NCBI GenBank assembly: GCA_030248215.1
Contig: JASANG010002125.1
Span: 62,001-126,000 of the forward strand
Source: Enoplolaimus lenunculus
Taxonomy: Eukaryota; Nematoda; Enoplea; Enoplida; Thoracostomopsidae
DNA length: 64,000 nucleotides
Direction of reading: 5' to 3'
The notes below the pieces were generated by a model that ran no database searches, had not been told where the DNA came from, and saw only the letters and a program-made list of their open reading frames with translations. Shown piece after piece: positions 1-11,480 of the stretch. The position numbers and the translations under genes were made by a program. Within the stretch, counting starts at the first letter, position 1, and each line of letters starts with the position of its first letter.

Positions 1-100
1 TCAAACGTGCGACTAAGTCGAATTTGACTCATTGTGTGTAGTTTTGTAGAGCTCATTTCGGACAAAGTCAATTTGACTCACCATTTTTTTGCAGTGTATT
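1..100. repeat. GAGTCAA-family inverted-repeat element, truncated at window edge
   Basis: The right end reads TTTGACTCACCATTTTTTTG followed by CAGTGTA, which matches the right ends at about 6350-6378 and 42310-42340. Only the right half is in the window. It is non-coding and probably a MITE-like non-autonomous element. Confidence 0.6.
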
Positions 101-520
101 CCCTTTCTTGTATACGACCCTGAATCGCATTTAGTAAGCAATTGAATGATGATGTTCAAAAACAACAGCAATGTGTATGCATATTTAATCAAAACAGATT
201 TTGATAAATATTAAATGTTCAACTGGTATTTGTTATGGACTTAAATTTTATTGACATTTTAACGGTTCAAACATGTGGTGCCAATCAATACGAATATTTT
301 AAATCCCCAACAACGCTTGCGGTGAATTCAAAAAGTATATTTCAAAAACAACAGTCGTTAACTCGTGTTCTAGCAGATAGGCAAGCATTAAAATCTAAGG
401 CCCACACACACTTTTTTACTCAACAAATACAGCCACAAATATACCGTAAATACTAGGGAGGCGGAACTGGCAGCTGCAATTTATTCATGACGCAAAATAC
501 TCCAAATTATGTATGTGAAC

Positions 521-907
521 CAGGGTGTAAACGGGTAGTAAAAATAACGGAAACGGATATTGATCAGCATACCGCAGCAGAAAACACGGATATCCACGTA
601 TTAAAGTTTCAAAGTTGTCTTATTTTTCTGCAAATACAATTGCGCCATGCAATCTATTCAACGGTTTGTCTAAAATTTTAATGAACAAATTGCGAATGCA
701 CCAAAATTTATAAGATTTCCCATGAATTTCAGAAATTTTTACTTCATATCGAACAATAATTGCAGCATATCTGTAGCGAAAAACTGCGAGATATATACGT
801 GATTTATAACTCATTTTGAGCATAAAAATAACGAAGTTTCCAGTTTTTCCAAAACGAAAACGGACACTGATTTTTGCCGGTAACGTAAACGGATATCCGG
901 TAACACC
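521..907. mobile_element. CGGATATCCG-type short inverted-repeat element
   Basis: It starts CAGGGTGTAAACGG and ends CCGTTTACG-like (GTAAACGGATATCCGGTAACACC), so its ends are complementary. Repeated AACGGAAACGGAT words lie near both ends, with an AT-rich non-coding middle. Related copies sit at about 31600-31939, 32829-33440 and 33890-34185. Confidence 0.6.
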
Positions 908-1424
908 ATGATGTGAACTGCATTTGAAGTGCAGATAAAATTTCATAGTATTTATTCGACTCAGAACCTGGAGTGTGAGTCTGTCGAAACGTACATTGAG
1001 TTGTTGAGTTTTGGGGCGAATCCTGTTTGCTCCGAAAGAAACATGATATTAAGAGATTATTTTTAAAAATTCGAATTGGATTATTGGATCCACAAGCTCA
1101 GAGCCTCAATCGTTTCCAAAACCGGACCCTTTTCAAGTATGAAGCGCTTGAGAAAGGCACTGATATAACGAAATCACGGTACTTTGTCGCCTGGACAACT
1201 TGTAGACCGACATTTCGCAACCCTTTGTTGATCACCGTTAGGCTTAGTCTTGTGCTTTGCGTTCGGATTATGTACAGGTTTAGGTTAAGGTTTTACCAGC
1301 TGTCGTTCGACACGTTGTAGGACAATGAGTTGTTGACGGTCGAAATAAAACCTGTGTTGTTTACTCGATTTCATCAATCATGCATGATCCGATATCACAA
1401 CAACGATAAACCTGATATTATGGT

Positions 1425-1605
1425 TAATGTAACTTTACAGGACAATAAGCATATTCATAAGCGTAAGGCTCAACGTAAAGTTAAGCCTAAACCTTAATAG
1501 TCTAGGCGTAAGAGTATTAAGGCTAAACGTAATGCAAAAAATTAAGCTGAAGCTTAAGCTTATTCTAGTGTAGGTAGTCCCGCGGAAAAAATACCGTCCA
1601 TCAAT
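1425..1605. mobile_element. Decayed TTAGGC-type MITE
   Basis: It contains ATAAGCATATTCATAAGCG, degenerate GCCTAA units, an AAAAAATTAAGCTGAAGCTT core and a right part like GTAGTCCCGCGGAAAA. These occur in the same order as in the well-preserved copy at 16437-16638. Its outer ends are not clear. Confidence 0.5.
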
Positions 1606-2619
1606 GTATTAACATTGGGTTTTTATTATAATTCGGGCCATAATTCGTATCTTGCAGCGCCCGTTACTCACCTTATTTAGGTTTACACCAGACGAAACTA
1701 CAATGCATATAACATATTATATGTAGCAAATCACACCACCTGTTCTGTCAACCACCTCACTGTGTATAACGGTTTAAATGAAAAAAATTAAAGTCGAGAG
1801 CAAAACTTTTTGTTTTGCGCTATAATTCTTCCAATGCGCTTATTATTTTGCCAGCCACAGAAACAAGCTTCCGTGAGTAAATTTTTACCTCGAAACAAAT
1901 AAAATTCTATGGCAGGAGACCCGTGTTAACTTTTAAGGCATTGCCCTACAGTGTTAATAGATAAAAGCCGTGTGTACCCGTAGTTGTGAGATGTTGTAAA
2001 ACAGAAATGCTTGAATTGATGGCGTTTTAAAATATTTTTTGAAAGTTTTCCAGAGTCATTTATTATCTTCATCGGATTTATGTCAAGTTGGTTTGATATT
2101 TTTGTTGGCAAATTTTGACTACGACTGACCTAAGAACGGGCTTCGGCATCCCAACCCGGATGTAAAATTAAATTTTATGCCAAGAACTGGTATACTACAA
2201 TTGTGCGTGGCTTGCATCTTTGTTCGCTCGCGAGCTCTTTTGACCATTAATATCTCACGGCGTTTCGTCAAGGTTAAGCACAGTCCTATTAAACCTTTGT
2301 GCAGTCACAAAAATTTGCAACACTGTAAGTATTTCAGAATATGCTTGCGTTTAATAAGCTTAAACCGAACGAGCGGTTTGCTATATATAGTTTGACCTAT
2401 TAGCAAAAGCCCGCAATCACGCTTTTTTTGGCAGAAAAGGAAAGAAAATTTCTGGTGGGTGGGGCGAAGTGAACCATATGAACACAGGTATCTTTTATTG
2501 TATGGACTATTTTTTGGCCAACATTGGAAACATTTTCTTTTCTGTACCTGGTTTTAACTGGTGCATATTTTATGGCACTCACAATTTCAGATCGATTTAT
2601 CTTATAAGCATTTCGCGTC

Positions 2620-4779
2620 ATGTGGCCGAATTCGCTGTGGTTGCTAAATTTGTTATCAGTAATCGCTCAGATGGTACTGTTCAAATCTGTCTTCGGGGAA
2701 CCGTGTACCAACGATGGTAAGTTAGCTATTTTGAGAAAATTTTCACAAGCACAAGAAGAAAACTAGTACTTTTTTCTGTCGAAAATTCAACTATAATTTC
2801 ACTGTGCATAAGCGACAAACCTTGTAACTGAAATTTTGACTCAAAGCCACAATTTTGCTTTTTATGTTATCATTTAACTTTAAGTCATATTTCTGCAACC
2901 CGCAGCCAATATATTTAAGACTGGTGTAAAACAGAAGCCGAAGAGTTGCTGATTATTGATCTGTTCAAAGATTACAAAAATGTTGTTCGACCAAAGAACG
3001 ATCCAAACAACTCGGCAATCGATGTTGCGGTTGGACTTCAACTCACTCTGCTTGTTAATATTGTAAGTTTAAGAAAATTTTAGATATTTGCCAAAACGGT
3101 TACTTATATTCATCACGAATAGTGCACATCAACCCGCGAAATGGTTCGGACTATAGAATATTAACAAAAACTGGTTTGATTCAGCCAGATGTAATACAAG
3201 CGACCCAATAAAGTTTGAGGGACACTGGTATGAAGCAACAACCGCGGTGAACAGCAGCGCACAAAAATTAGCCAGTATTCTCAGATTTAGGTAAGTAGCA
3301 CCAATCATCAGTTGGGTAATAGATTTTGTAAATTTCGATTCAGCCAATGAAAAGTTTGAGAAATTTGGCGAATTGGTTGCAATTGGTTGACGCACTTGTG
3401 AGCCAAGTTTGAATTCCATTGCTGCGAGAGTATGCTTGTATGGTGCTATACACATTTGGTGATAATATGGTCATATGATTTGAAAGTAGCAATATTGGAT
3501 TAATTTTATCAAGAGTGAATGATCACTCTTTAACAAAAGTATGCAACTATCGAAATTTGGGCCCATGTTACTTTTAGAGACGTCCAGGTTTCTGGTGAGT
3601 CTACAAAAGAGTAGGTTTAGATTCTAGATTACATTTTTTGCTTAGGCTTAGGCTTAGATTTAGGCTTAGACTTAGGCTTAGGCATAGGAACACACTGTTG
3701 CAATGCATAGGCTAAGAGCTTAAACCTAGTCCTGATTGAACTCAGATCATATAATATTTCAATCTGTTATATTGTTAACGCTGTAGCAGATTGAAGCAAC
3801 CAAATTTAACAATAAGTACACAAATATACAGATGAAATGCTAATCTTATGCAAAAGCCTAAGACAAGACTATCAGAGCTGACGCCACAGCCTAAGGCTAA
3901 GCTTTATCCAACGTTTATCCTAAGTTAAAGCCCACATAATTAAGAAAAAACAAACTTCTTATCAAGGTAAATAAGGTTCGTATTTGCTTTTAAAGAGGCG
4001 AATACTATTCCAGGACGAGCGAAATCAAATAATGCATACGAATGTCTGGATACCAATGGTAAGGTTTTATTTAATACACAAAGTTGCATTTGGTTAATAT
4101 TGAATGCAGTGTGCAAAACGAATAGCGAAAATAACCAATATGAATATCAGGAACGTATTCAAAGGGAAAGATTGAACGAATATATCTCCGGCCAAAGGTT
4201 CTAAAGTAACGGAAAATAGTACTTTTAATAGTCTCTGGAGTCACCGGTTTGGGGTTTAGAGATGGGTCAAAAATGATTTCCTTAAATATACATGAAGTTA
4301 TACGGTTTCGAACTGAAAACGTTTTTATGCCACTGACAGATATCCGCTTATAAGTACCCCGGACAAATATCCGCTTATAAGTACCCTGGTTGCTTGTGAT
4401 CGGTTGTTTTGATGGCTGTTTGGTGGGGTGTTTTTTACAAACAACAAATCGAAAACGTTTTAGGTAAAACGGTTTGTATATAACCGATATCGGTAATTTT
4501 AGTTTTAGTATGCAAATTTCAACGAATTTGTCCGCAAGTTAGCTAAGTTTAGTTTTTGAGTCTAATAATGAACGTATTTGCGTCTAAAACATTTTCCGCG
4601 TTATAAGTTCAAATATCGCTGTGAATAAACGTTAAGCACAACTTTCCAGTTTAAACATTTAAAATTTAGTTATAACGTTTTTCCGAATATGTTGGAAATA
4701 CTGAATGCGTAGTGGCTAGTAAGTTGAAGATTTGGATTATTAAGGTTATTATTATTCTTGTTATTATTATTATTATTTC

Positions 4780-4822
<43 letters not shown>

Positions 4823-7800
4823 TTTAGTCGTGGCAAGATGATCAATTACGATGGAAGCCATCATTGTACGGCAACATAACAACATTGGTTCTTCCACCGG
4901 ACAAAGTTTGGGTTCCTGATATTGTGTTATTCAACAAGTAAAATTACTGACTTAAAAGAATTATGAAAAAATTATGTACAAACTTATGTGAAAGAGGTAT
5001 TACAGATGTTTCAGATAGGAAACTGCGTTCCGCTTGTTCTGCTCTGTACCCAAAAGTTGTAAATATTAAAGGCGACAAGAATAGGTTCCTTGATTCTCCA
5101 AACAAAATCTTGCTAGCAACTATATATTATGCTTTTGTGTCAGAAAATTTTTTAGGTCAAAGTAGTGGGAAAAATCATTGGTTAGGGTGGTGCACAAAAA
5201 GGCGTTGGGGAGTGAACTCATCGAGCCCGTAGACAGAAAAATTTTGCACCGGCCCCCGGAAAAATTTTGCGTCCCTCGTAGAAAATTTTCAACCTTGCTT
5301 GTTAAGTCATTTAAAATCATTTCATTCTCCGTTCTTAAAATTTTTTAGCCTCCCATAGCAAGGTGAGCTAGCTACGGGCCTGGACCTCATTGCATTGTAT
5401 AGCTGCAATTATGTAAATTGTTTCAGCGCAGATGGTCAGTATGAAGCGAATTATTTTTCGAACGTTTTGATCAAAAACGACGGTTACGTCCTGTGGATCC
5501 CACCAGCGATCTACAAGAGTTCGTGTCGAATGGACGTCGAATTTTTCCCGTTCGATCGGCAACGATGTCAAATGATAATGGGATCGTGGACGTATAATCG
5601 AAGTGAAGTAAGCGTTCCTCGTTTTATCCATTGGATCTTCGGCATCTGTTTAATATGGAATCCTGTGAAAAATGCCAATCGCTTAAAAGGCGTTTAATTA
5701 ATATTAATGGTTACCTACGCTAGCCATTCATTTCAGAGTTTCTCCACTTTAAAAAAGCATTTCGAAAGAGGATTTTTGAAACAAGAATGCCATATATAGT
5801 GTTTTTTGCCAGAATTAAGTTAATGGATTGTGATCACTCTATACTACTGCGAAGTGTAAACCAAACCCTAATCAGAGAGACAAACTTAACTAAAAGTCAA
5901 GCATTACAAGTTAGCTTATATATACTTTAGCTTTTGGTCTAAACCTTAATTTGTATTCAAAATAAAAACCAAGCCTAATCATGAGCCTAAACCCAGGGCT
6001 GAGCTCGTAGAATCGGGTCCGTAGCCAAGCGGGGACCAAGCGGGCTCAGCCACCGTGGAAAAAAATTGTCTTCCCCCCTACAAAATTTTCAACCTTGCTT
6101 GTAAGTGAACGAAAACGCTTGTATGCCCCTCCTGAAAAAAATTTAGCCACCCCCCTCCCTAGCAAGGTGAGTTGGTAACGGGACTCACTGCAACAAACGG
6201 TGAGTGAAATTGACTCTCTCCGAAATAGGCTTTTCCTGACCACGCAAACTGAGTCAAAATTCCACTCCGCCTGAGTGAAATTTGACTCAATTTGACTCTA
6301 ACGGAGTCGAATTTTGACTCAGTTTGAGGAAAACCCTATTTCAGAGACAGTCTATTTGACTCACCATTTTTGCAGTGTACTGAGACTGTGCATAACCAAT
6401 TAAAGCCAAAGCTCAAATTCAATTTAAACAAATCAAACTAATTTCAATTAAAACAGGTCAAACTCAGTCTCAAATCGCACGGAGTCGACTTGTCCGAATT
6501 CAAACGCAGCGCAATCTGGGATTTAATCGACTGTCCAGTTTCACTGAACGCAAACGAAGATCGAATTATCATTGAAATTGTACTCAAGCGTCAAGCGTTG
6601 TTTTATTCATGGGTTATGCTTATTCCGTCGGTAATTTTTGCGCTGATCAGTTGCATGGTATTTTATTTGCCGACAGAATCACACGAAAAAATCGGTCTTG
6701 CCATTTACGTTTTACTATCGATTGATTTTTTCCTTGTCATGGTGTCGAAGGTTCTGCCAACCACTTCGCTCAGCGTTCCGATGGTCGCAAAATATCAAGT
6801 GCTTACCATGGGATTAAACATTTTAACGATTTTAGTTGAAGTTGTCGTCATCAATGTTTATTATCGCGAACCAGACCGCTATATGATGAGTAAATCGTTG
6901 CGATGGTTTTTGTTAGATTTGACGGCAAAATTGCTATGTATGAGTCGACCGAAACGTAAAACTATTGATAAATTCGTCAATCAAAAATGGGCGCAGAAGT
7001 TAGCGTTGATACATGCGGCTAAAGGTACCGTTTCAAAAAACACGTCTTAAAAATTTCAAAAATTTTGTTGATATGAAATAAAACTTTGAGTGGATACCTG
7101 GTTATCACGTGGAATGGGCTTTTTTTCAACTGAAATTTGACTGTAAATCTGAACACGAATTGTTCTTGCAAAGTATTGATGTCAGAACTTGTAGTGTTCA
7201 GCTATAATATAGCAACAATCAGTTCACTATAGTCAATCGTTCTATTTATAACTCTTGTATACTTCTCTTCTGATGTTAAGCCTAATGTTAAGCCTAAGCC
7301 TAAGCCTAAGCCTAAGCCAAGCAAAAAAATTAGTCGAAAGCTTAAGCTTACTCTATTGCAGTGCCGTAGAAAAACGTTCCGTCCCTGATCTTTACATGAG
7401 AACAGAAAATGAAGATTTCACAGCAAAAATCCTAAGGTTACAAATTATTAATATTGCATTTGGTTTCTCGTTCGCTTCGTTAGCGATGTTTTTCCACACC
7501 GTTATATTTTGTGCTCCGGCGTGTGTGGTCTCCGTTGTTTTTGGATCGGATACCAGACCGCGCTCGTAGCTAAATTCACTAACATTCATAACTTTTTGTG
7601 TTTCAGTTATATCAGTCGCAGCTGCGTTTCGAGCCCCGCCGTTTGTTGCCAATTCAAGTATCGAAAGCAACGTTAACCCTGGCGGTATAGGCGAATGGCC
7701 GCAGTCGTCTGAGGACCGCGACCTACCGAAGTTCCAAAACGCAAGTCCCCGGCCTCAGCATCAACATCACCCTCGTTGTCCATATGCGTCCAGTGAACAC

Positions 7801-10800
7801 TTGAAACAACAACAATCAAATGTTTCATTGCGCAAAGGTAAGTAGCTTTAATTTTTAAGATAAGCAGTAAGCTATTAATTGTTCAATTCCACTGTAAATT
7901 CCAGTGAGTTGATTTTAACTCAGAGTGAGCTGAATCTAGCCAGAAACCTGAGCTATGAATTAGGTCTTTCAGAACTCTGAATTGTGAATTGATTGAACTC
8001 GTTCTGAGTTAATTAATCAACTTAATCTTAATTAAATCAGCTCAGAGCGAGTTGATGATGATTCCTGCTTATTAACTCAGAAATAACCTAAAACAACTAA
8101 ATTCGCTATCTGAGTTGAATAATCAACTCATCGAATTTTAGAGTGTACCATTAGTGTTTTGTTGCGGACTGAGGAATTAGGTAATTGGAGGAAAATCGGA
8201 CCGGTACTGATAAATAGATATGACCATTTGATTCTCATGATAACCTCGATAAAACCGTTAACGATCAATTAGTTTTGGCCAATATCCACTTTGCAGAAAT
8301 ATATTCAGATTGCAACGGACGCGTACCCCTGTTTTCTTTTTCGCTACGCACGCCCTTGTTAAATGTTCTGTATGAGTTTGCGTTGCAATGACCTTTCATG
8401 TAAGCTTCAATTATTGTTGTTATATAATTCGGTTAAATAACAGCAGATGTCAAACATTTCTTGGATGTTCGGACTTCGCATTCCTCTTCTATTTTTAGCT
8501 TAGGCTTAGGCTTAGGCTTAGGCTTAGGGTTAAGCTTTGGTTTTGGCTTTGGTTTAGGCTTAGGCTTAGGCTTAGGCTTAGGTTCAATTAAAAGATACTC
8601 CTTACGCTGATGAGTAAGCCTGGGCTTAAAAATTTGCACCATACTATTGGTACGGCGCTCAGCTTTAATGATCCGAGTTCCTTAATGTACTGACGCTATT
8701 GAAATCTAAATTATATTTTGGTAAAATAGTTTTCAGATCTTGTTTCAAACAGCGTACGAAGCTTAACGAGTGTCAAATCAGGAAGCGGAACGGTTCGTGT
8801 GCCTACTGTCATTTGTGGAGTCTGCAAAAACGTTCAATTTATTACGAATCACATGAAAGATAATGAAGAAACAAATAAGGTACATTGTTGTGCTTTATGG
8901 TTGTTTAGTTTGTTTTTTATTTGTTTGTTTGTTTGCTTGCTTGTTTGTTTGTTTGTTTGCTTGTTTGTTTGTTTGTTTGTTTGTTTTTCATTTGTTCGTT
9001 TGTTTGTGTCTGTGTTTATTTCTTGGTTCTTCGTTTGTTTATTGATTTGTTCGTTTGTTTATTTGTATGTATGTTTGTTCGTCTGTTTGTTCTCTTGTTT
9101 CTTGGTCGGTTGGTTTATTTCATTGCGTTCAATGCAAAAATTTAAACTTTTGTGATAAAATATATATTTCAATCAGCGTCTGGCTGAAAACTGAAGTGTT
9201 TATGCGTCGAACGCCGTATAAACGCTAATTATTTGACAAGAACCAAAATAGAAAATGAAATTCTGTGAACTTGAAACCAATTTGGAAGAATATGATCCCC
9301 CCAAGGCAAAATCTTGGCGACGCCTGTGGTGGAGGGCTACTGTATTAGGATTGAGGGCCGGCGTACAAGATAGGGACTTATGATTTTAGGATAGAAGATT
9401 TATACCTGGAGGCCGGCGTACAAGATAGAGACTTATGATTTTAGGATAGAAGATTTATACCTGGAGGCCGGCGTACAAGATAGAGACTTATGATTTTAGG
9501 ATAGAAGATTTATACCTGGAGGCCGGCGTACAAGATAGAGACTTATGATTTTAGGATAGAAGATTTATACCTGGAGGCCGGCGTACAAGATAGAGACTTA
9601 TGATTTTAGGATAGAAGATTTATACCTGGGGGCCGGCGTACAAGATAGGGACTTATGATTTTAGGATAGAAGATTTATACCTGGAGGCCGGCGTACAAGA
9701 TAGAGACTTATGATTTTAGGATAGAAGATTTATACCTGGAGGCCGGCGTACAAGATAGAGACTTATGATTTTAGGATAGAAGATTTATACCTGGAGGCCG
9801 GCGTACAAGATAGAGACTTATGATTTTAGGATAGAAGATTTATACCTGGGGGCCGGCGTACAAGATAGGGACTTATGATTTTAGGATAGAAGATTTATAC
9901 CTGGAGGCCGGCGTACAAGATAGAGACTTATGATTTTAGGATAGAAGATTTATACCTGGGGGCCGGCGTACAAGATAGGGACTTATGATTTTAGGATAGA
10001 AGATTTATACCTGGAGGCCGGCGTACAAGATAGAGACTTATGATTTTAGGATAGAAGATTTATACCTGGAGGCCGGCGTACAAGATAGAGACTTATGATT
10101 TTAGGATAGAAGATTTATACCTGGAGGCCGGCGTACAAGATAGAGACTTATGATTTTAGGATAGAAGATTTATACCTGGGGGCCGGCGTACAAGATAGGG
10201 ACTTATGATTTTAGGATAGAAGATTTATACCTGGAGGCCGGCGTACAAGATAGAGACTTATGATTTTAGGATAGAAGATTTATACCTGGTGGCCGGCGTA
10301 CAAGATAGTGACTTATGATTTTAGGATAGAAGATTTATACCTGGGGGCCGGCTACAAGATAGGCTTATGATTTTAGTAGAAGATTTATAGCCGGACTTAT
10401 GATTTTAGGATAGAAGATTTATACCTGGAGGCCGGCGTACAAGATAGAGACTTATGATTTTAGGATAGAAGATTTATACCTGGAGGCCGGCGTACAAGAT
10501 AGAGACTTATGATTTTAGGATAGAAGATTTATACCTGGAGGCCGGCGTACAAGATAGAGACTTATGATTTTAGGATAGAAGATTTATACCTGGGGGCCGG
10601 CGTACAAGATAGGGACTTATGATTTTAGGATAGAAGATTTATACCTGGAGGCCGGCGTACAAGATAGAGACTTATGATTTTAGGATAGAAGATTTATACC
10701 TGGAGGCCGGCGTACAAGATAGAGACTTATGATTTTAGGATAGAAGATTTATACCTGGGGGCCGGCGTACAAGATAGGGACTTATGATTTTAGGATAGAA

Positions 10801-11480
10801 GATTTATACCTGGAGGCCGGCGTACAAGATAGAGACTTATGATTTTAGGATAGAAGATTTATACCTGGAGGCCGGCGTACAAGATAGGGACTTATGATTT
10901 TAGGATAGAAGATTTATACCTGGAGGCCGGCGTACAAGATAGAGACTTATGATTTTAGGATAGAAGATTTATACCTGGAGGCCGGCGTACAAGATAGAGA
11001 CTTATGATTTTAGGATAGAAGATTTATACCTGGAGGCCGGCGTACAAGATAGGGACTTATGATTTTAGGATAGAAGATTTATACCTGGAGGCCGGCGTAC
11101 AAGATAGAGACTTATGATTTTAGGATAGAAGATTTATACCTGGGGGCCGGCGTACAAGATAGAGACTTATGATTTTAGGATAGAAGATTTATACCTGGGG
11201 GCCGGCGTACAAGATAGGGACTTATGATTTTAGGATACGAGATTTATACCTGGGTTACCGGCGTTTTAAAATCTAATTTTTAAACATAAACTTTTTGCAG
11301 GTTACAGACGACTGGAAATACGCCGCGATGGTGCTGGATCGTTTATTTTTGTATATATTTTTTGGCGTCACCCTCGCAGGAACAATCGGAATTATATTTA
11401 GCACAAACGTTTTCGAAATGGTTATGTTCGATCAACTCAAACATATTAAAAAATTAAAAAATAAATATCCGACATTGTAA
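2620..11480 (+). CDS. Nicotinic-type Cys-loop receptor subunit (non-alpha), 9 exons
   Basis: Exons: 2620-2716, 2935-3062, 4014-4058, 4828-4937, 5427-5607, 6457-7024, 7607-7837, 8737-8879 and 11301-11480; 1,683 nt, 560 aa. The start is the ATG opening a hydrophobic signal peptide ([17 protein letters not shown]). The extracellular domain has [11 protein letters not shown], the loop D Trp (WQDDQLRW), WVPDIVLFN (loop A), the 13-residue Cys loop (Cys160 to Cys174) and loop B GSWTYN. Loop C is short and lacks the adjacent cysteine pair of alpha subunits, so it should need a partner subunit for agonist binding (family knowledge). M1 spans about 237-259 and M2 266-285. M2 is preceded by Glu264, the usual cation-selectivity position. 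M3 follows, then a long Gln/Pro/His-rich cytoplasmic loop (exons 7-8), and M4 is in exon 9. It acts as one subunit of a pentameric ligand-gated channel at the cell surface. The exact subtype is not recognised. Introns carry many inverted-repeat elements, and intron 8 holds the 55-bp array. Confidence 0.93.
3559..3722. mobile_element. TTAGGC-type MITE (GTTAC-ended subfamily), receptor intron 2
   Basis: It begins GGGCCCATGTTACTTTTAGA, followed by a CCAGGTTTCTGGTGAGTCTA-like segment and tandem TTAGGC-like units. The right end is decayed. The same left end occurs at 20328, 27797 and (reversed) 14832. The receptor's exon phase is continuous across it, so it is purely intronic. Confidence 0.65.
4736..4822. 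repeat. (ATT)n microsatellite next to splice acceptor
   Basis: An ATT-rich trinucleotide run ends only a few bases before the TTTTTAG acceptor of receptor exon 4 (4828). The run therefore forms part of the polypyrimidine/branch-point region. Length variation here could affect recognition of exon 4; that is inference. Confidence 0.85.
5224..5384. mobile_element. Short element with GGGCCCGTAGC-like ends
   Basis: It runs from GAGCCCGTAGACAGAAAAAT to AGCTAGCTACGGGCCTGG; the ends are complementary and the middle is rich in AAAATTTT. A second copy with the same plan lies at about 6016-6185. Both are in introns of the receptor gene. Confidence 0.5.
6016..6185. mobile_element. Second GGGCCCGTAGC-like-ended element
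   Basis: It starts GGGTCCGTAGCCAAGCGGGG and ends AGCAAGGTGAGTTGGTAACGG, with AAAATTTT words inside, and resembles 5224-5384. It abuts the GAGTCAA element that starts at 6185. Confidence 0.5.
6185..6378. mobile_element. GAGTCAA-family inverted-repeat element, receptor intron 5
   Basis: The left end is CACTGCAACAAACGGTGAGT and the right end is ACTCACCATTTTTGCAGTGT, so the termini are complementary. The interior is an array of GAGTCAAAATT and its complement, folding back on itself. It is non-coding. Related copies are at 1-100 and 42162-42340. Confidence 0.65.
7077..7082 (+). promoter_or_regulatory. AATAAA signal inside receptor intron 6
   Basis: Reading through the exon 6 donor at 7025 gives eight extra codons, a TAA stop at 7048-7050 and then AATAAA 27 bases later. 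This could mark an alternative intronic polyadenylation site producing a receptor without M4, or it could be chance in AT-rich DNA. Confidence 0.35.
7255..7395. mobile_element. TTAGGC-type MITE, receptor intron 6
   Basis: GCCTAA repeats are followed by the conserved core AAAAAAATTAGTCGAAAGCT and by a right end like ACGTTCCGTCCCTGATCTTT. This matches the copies at 16437-16638 and 19603-19799. The left terminus is missing or decayed. Confidence 0.6.
7890..8146. mobile_element. GAGTTGAT-family palindromic element, receptor intron 7
   Basis: The left end CACTGTAAATTCCAGTGAGT and the right end CGAATTTTAGAGTG are roughly complementary. The interior is made of GAGTTGATT/AATCAACTC words able to fold on themselves. 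It is non-coding. Copies occur at about 33048-33268 and 41552-41805. Confidence 0.65.
8478..8645. mobile_element. Decayed TTAGGC-type tract, receptor intron 7
   Basis: Two long runs of tandem TTAGGC are separated by TTTGGTTTTGG variants, with a decayed right part. Outer ends of the element are not recognisable. This is one of the longest telomere-like tracts in the window. Confidence 0.55.
8893..9120. repeat. (TTTG)n microsatellite
   Basis: A long, partly interrupted TTTG/TTCG tetranucleotide tract starts just after receptor exon 8 (ends 8879). Open frames across it translate as low-complexity Leu/Phe/Val/Cys and are artefacts of the repeat. Confidence 0.9.
9353..11262. repeat. 55-bp tandem repeat array (about 34 copies), receptor intron 8
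   Basis: The unit is 55 bp, running from GGCCGGCGTACAAGATAGAG to GAAGATTTATACCTGG, repeated head to tail for about 1.9 kb with near identity. One patch at about 10338-10400 is shrunken and rearranged. Two positions per unit vary (CTGGxGGCC and ATAGxGAC) and mostly change together. No open frame runs through it. The array accounts for most of the last intron of the receptor gene. Confidence 0.97.

Larger units (their letters stand above)
1..2619. other. Upstream spacer, repeats only
   Basis: No exon was recognised here; the open frames are short and show no family resemblance. The stretch holds the 3' half of a GAGTCAA-type inverted-repeat element (1-100), a CGGATATCCG-type element (521-907) and a decayed TTAGGC-type element (about 1425-1605). 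The promoter and any untranslated exons of the receptor gene starting at 2620 presumably lie in the 3' part, but no core promoter motif is convincing. Confidence 0.6.

Noticed and set aside
3129-3455. 108-codon open frame on the minus strand in the receptor's second intron
   Set aside because: No family resemblance. The receptor exons on the plus strand join in phase across it, and no splice-compatible neighbours were seen.
8478-8645. True telomere or chromosome end
   Set aside because: TTAGGC tracts are short, degenerate, in both orientations and within introns of intact genes; they are internal parts of dispersed elements.
8898-9155. Long Leu/Phe/Val/Cys open frames in several plus-strand frames
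   Set aside because: These are translations of the TTTG microsatellite; all frames are open because the repeat lacks stops.
9353-11262. CRISPR-like array
   Set aside because: The 55-bp units are contiguous with no unique spacers, and the context is an animal gene intron. It is a tandem repeat.
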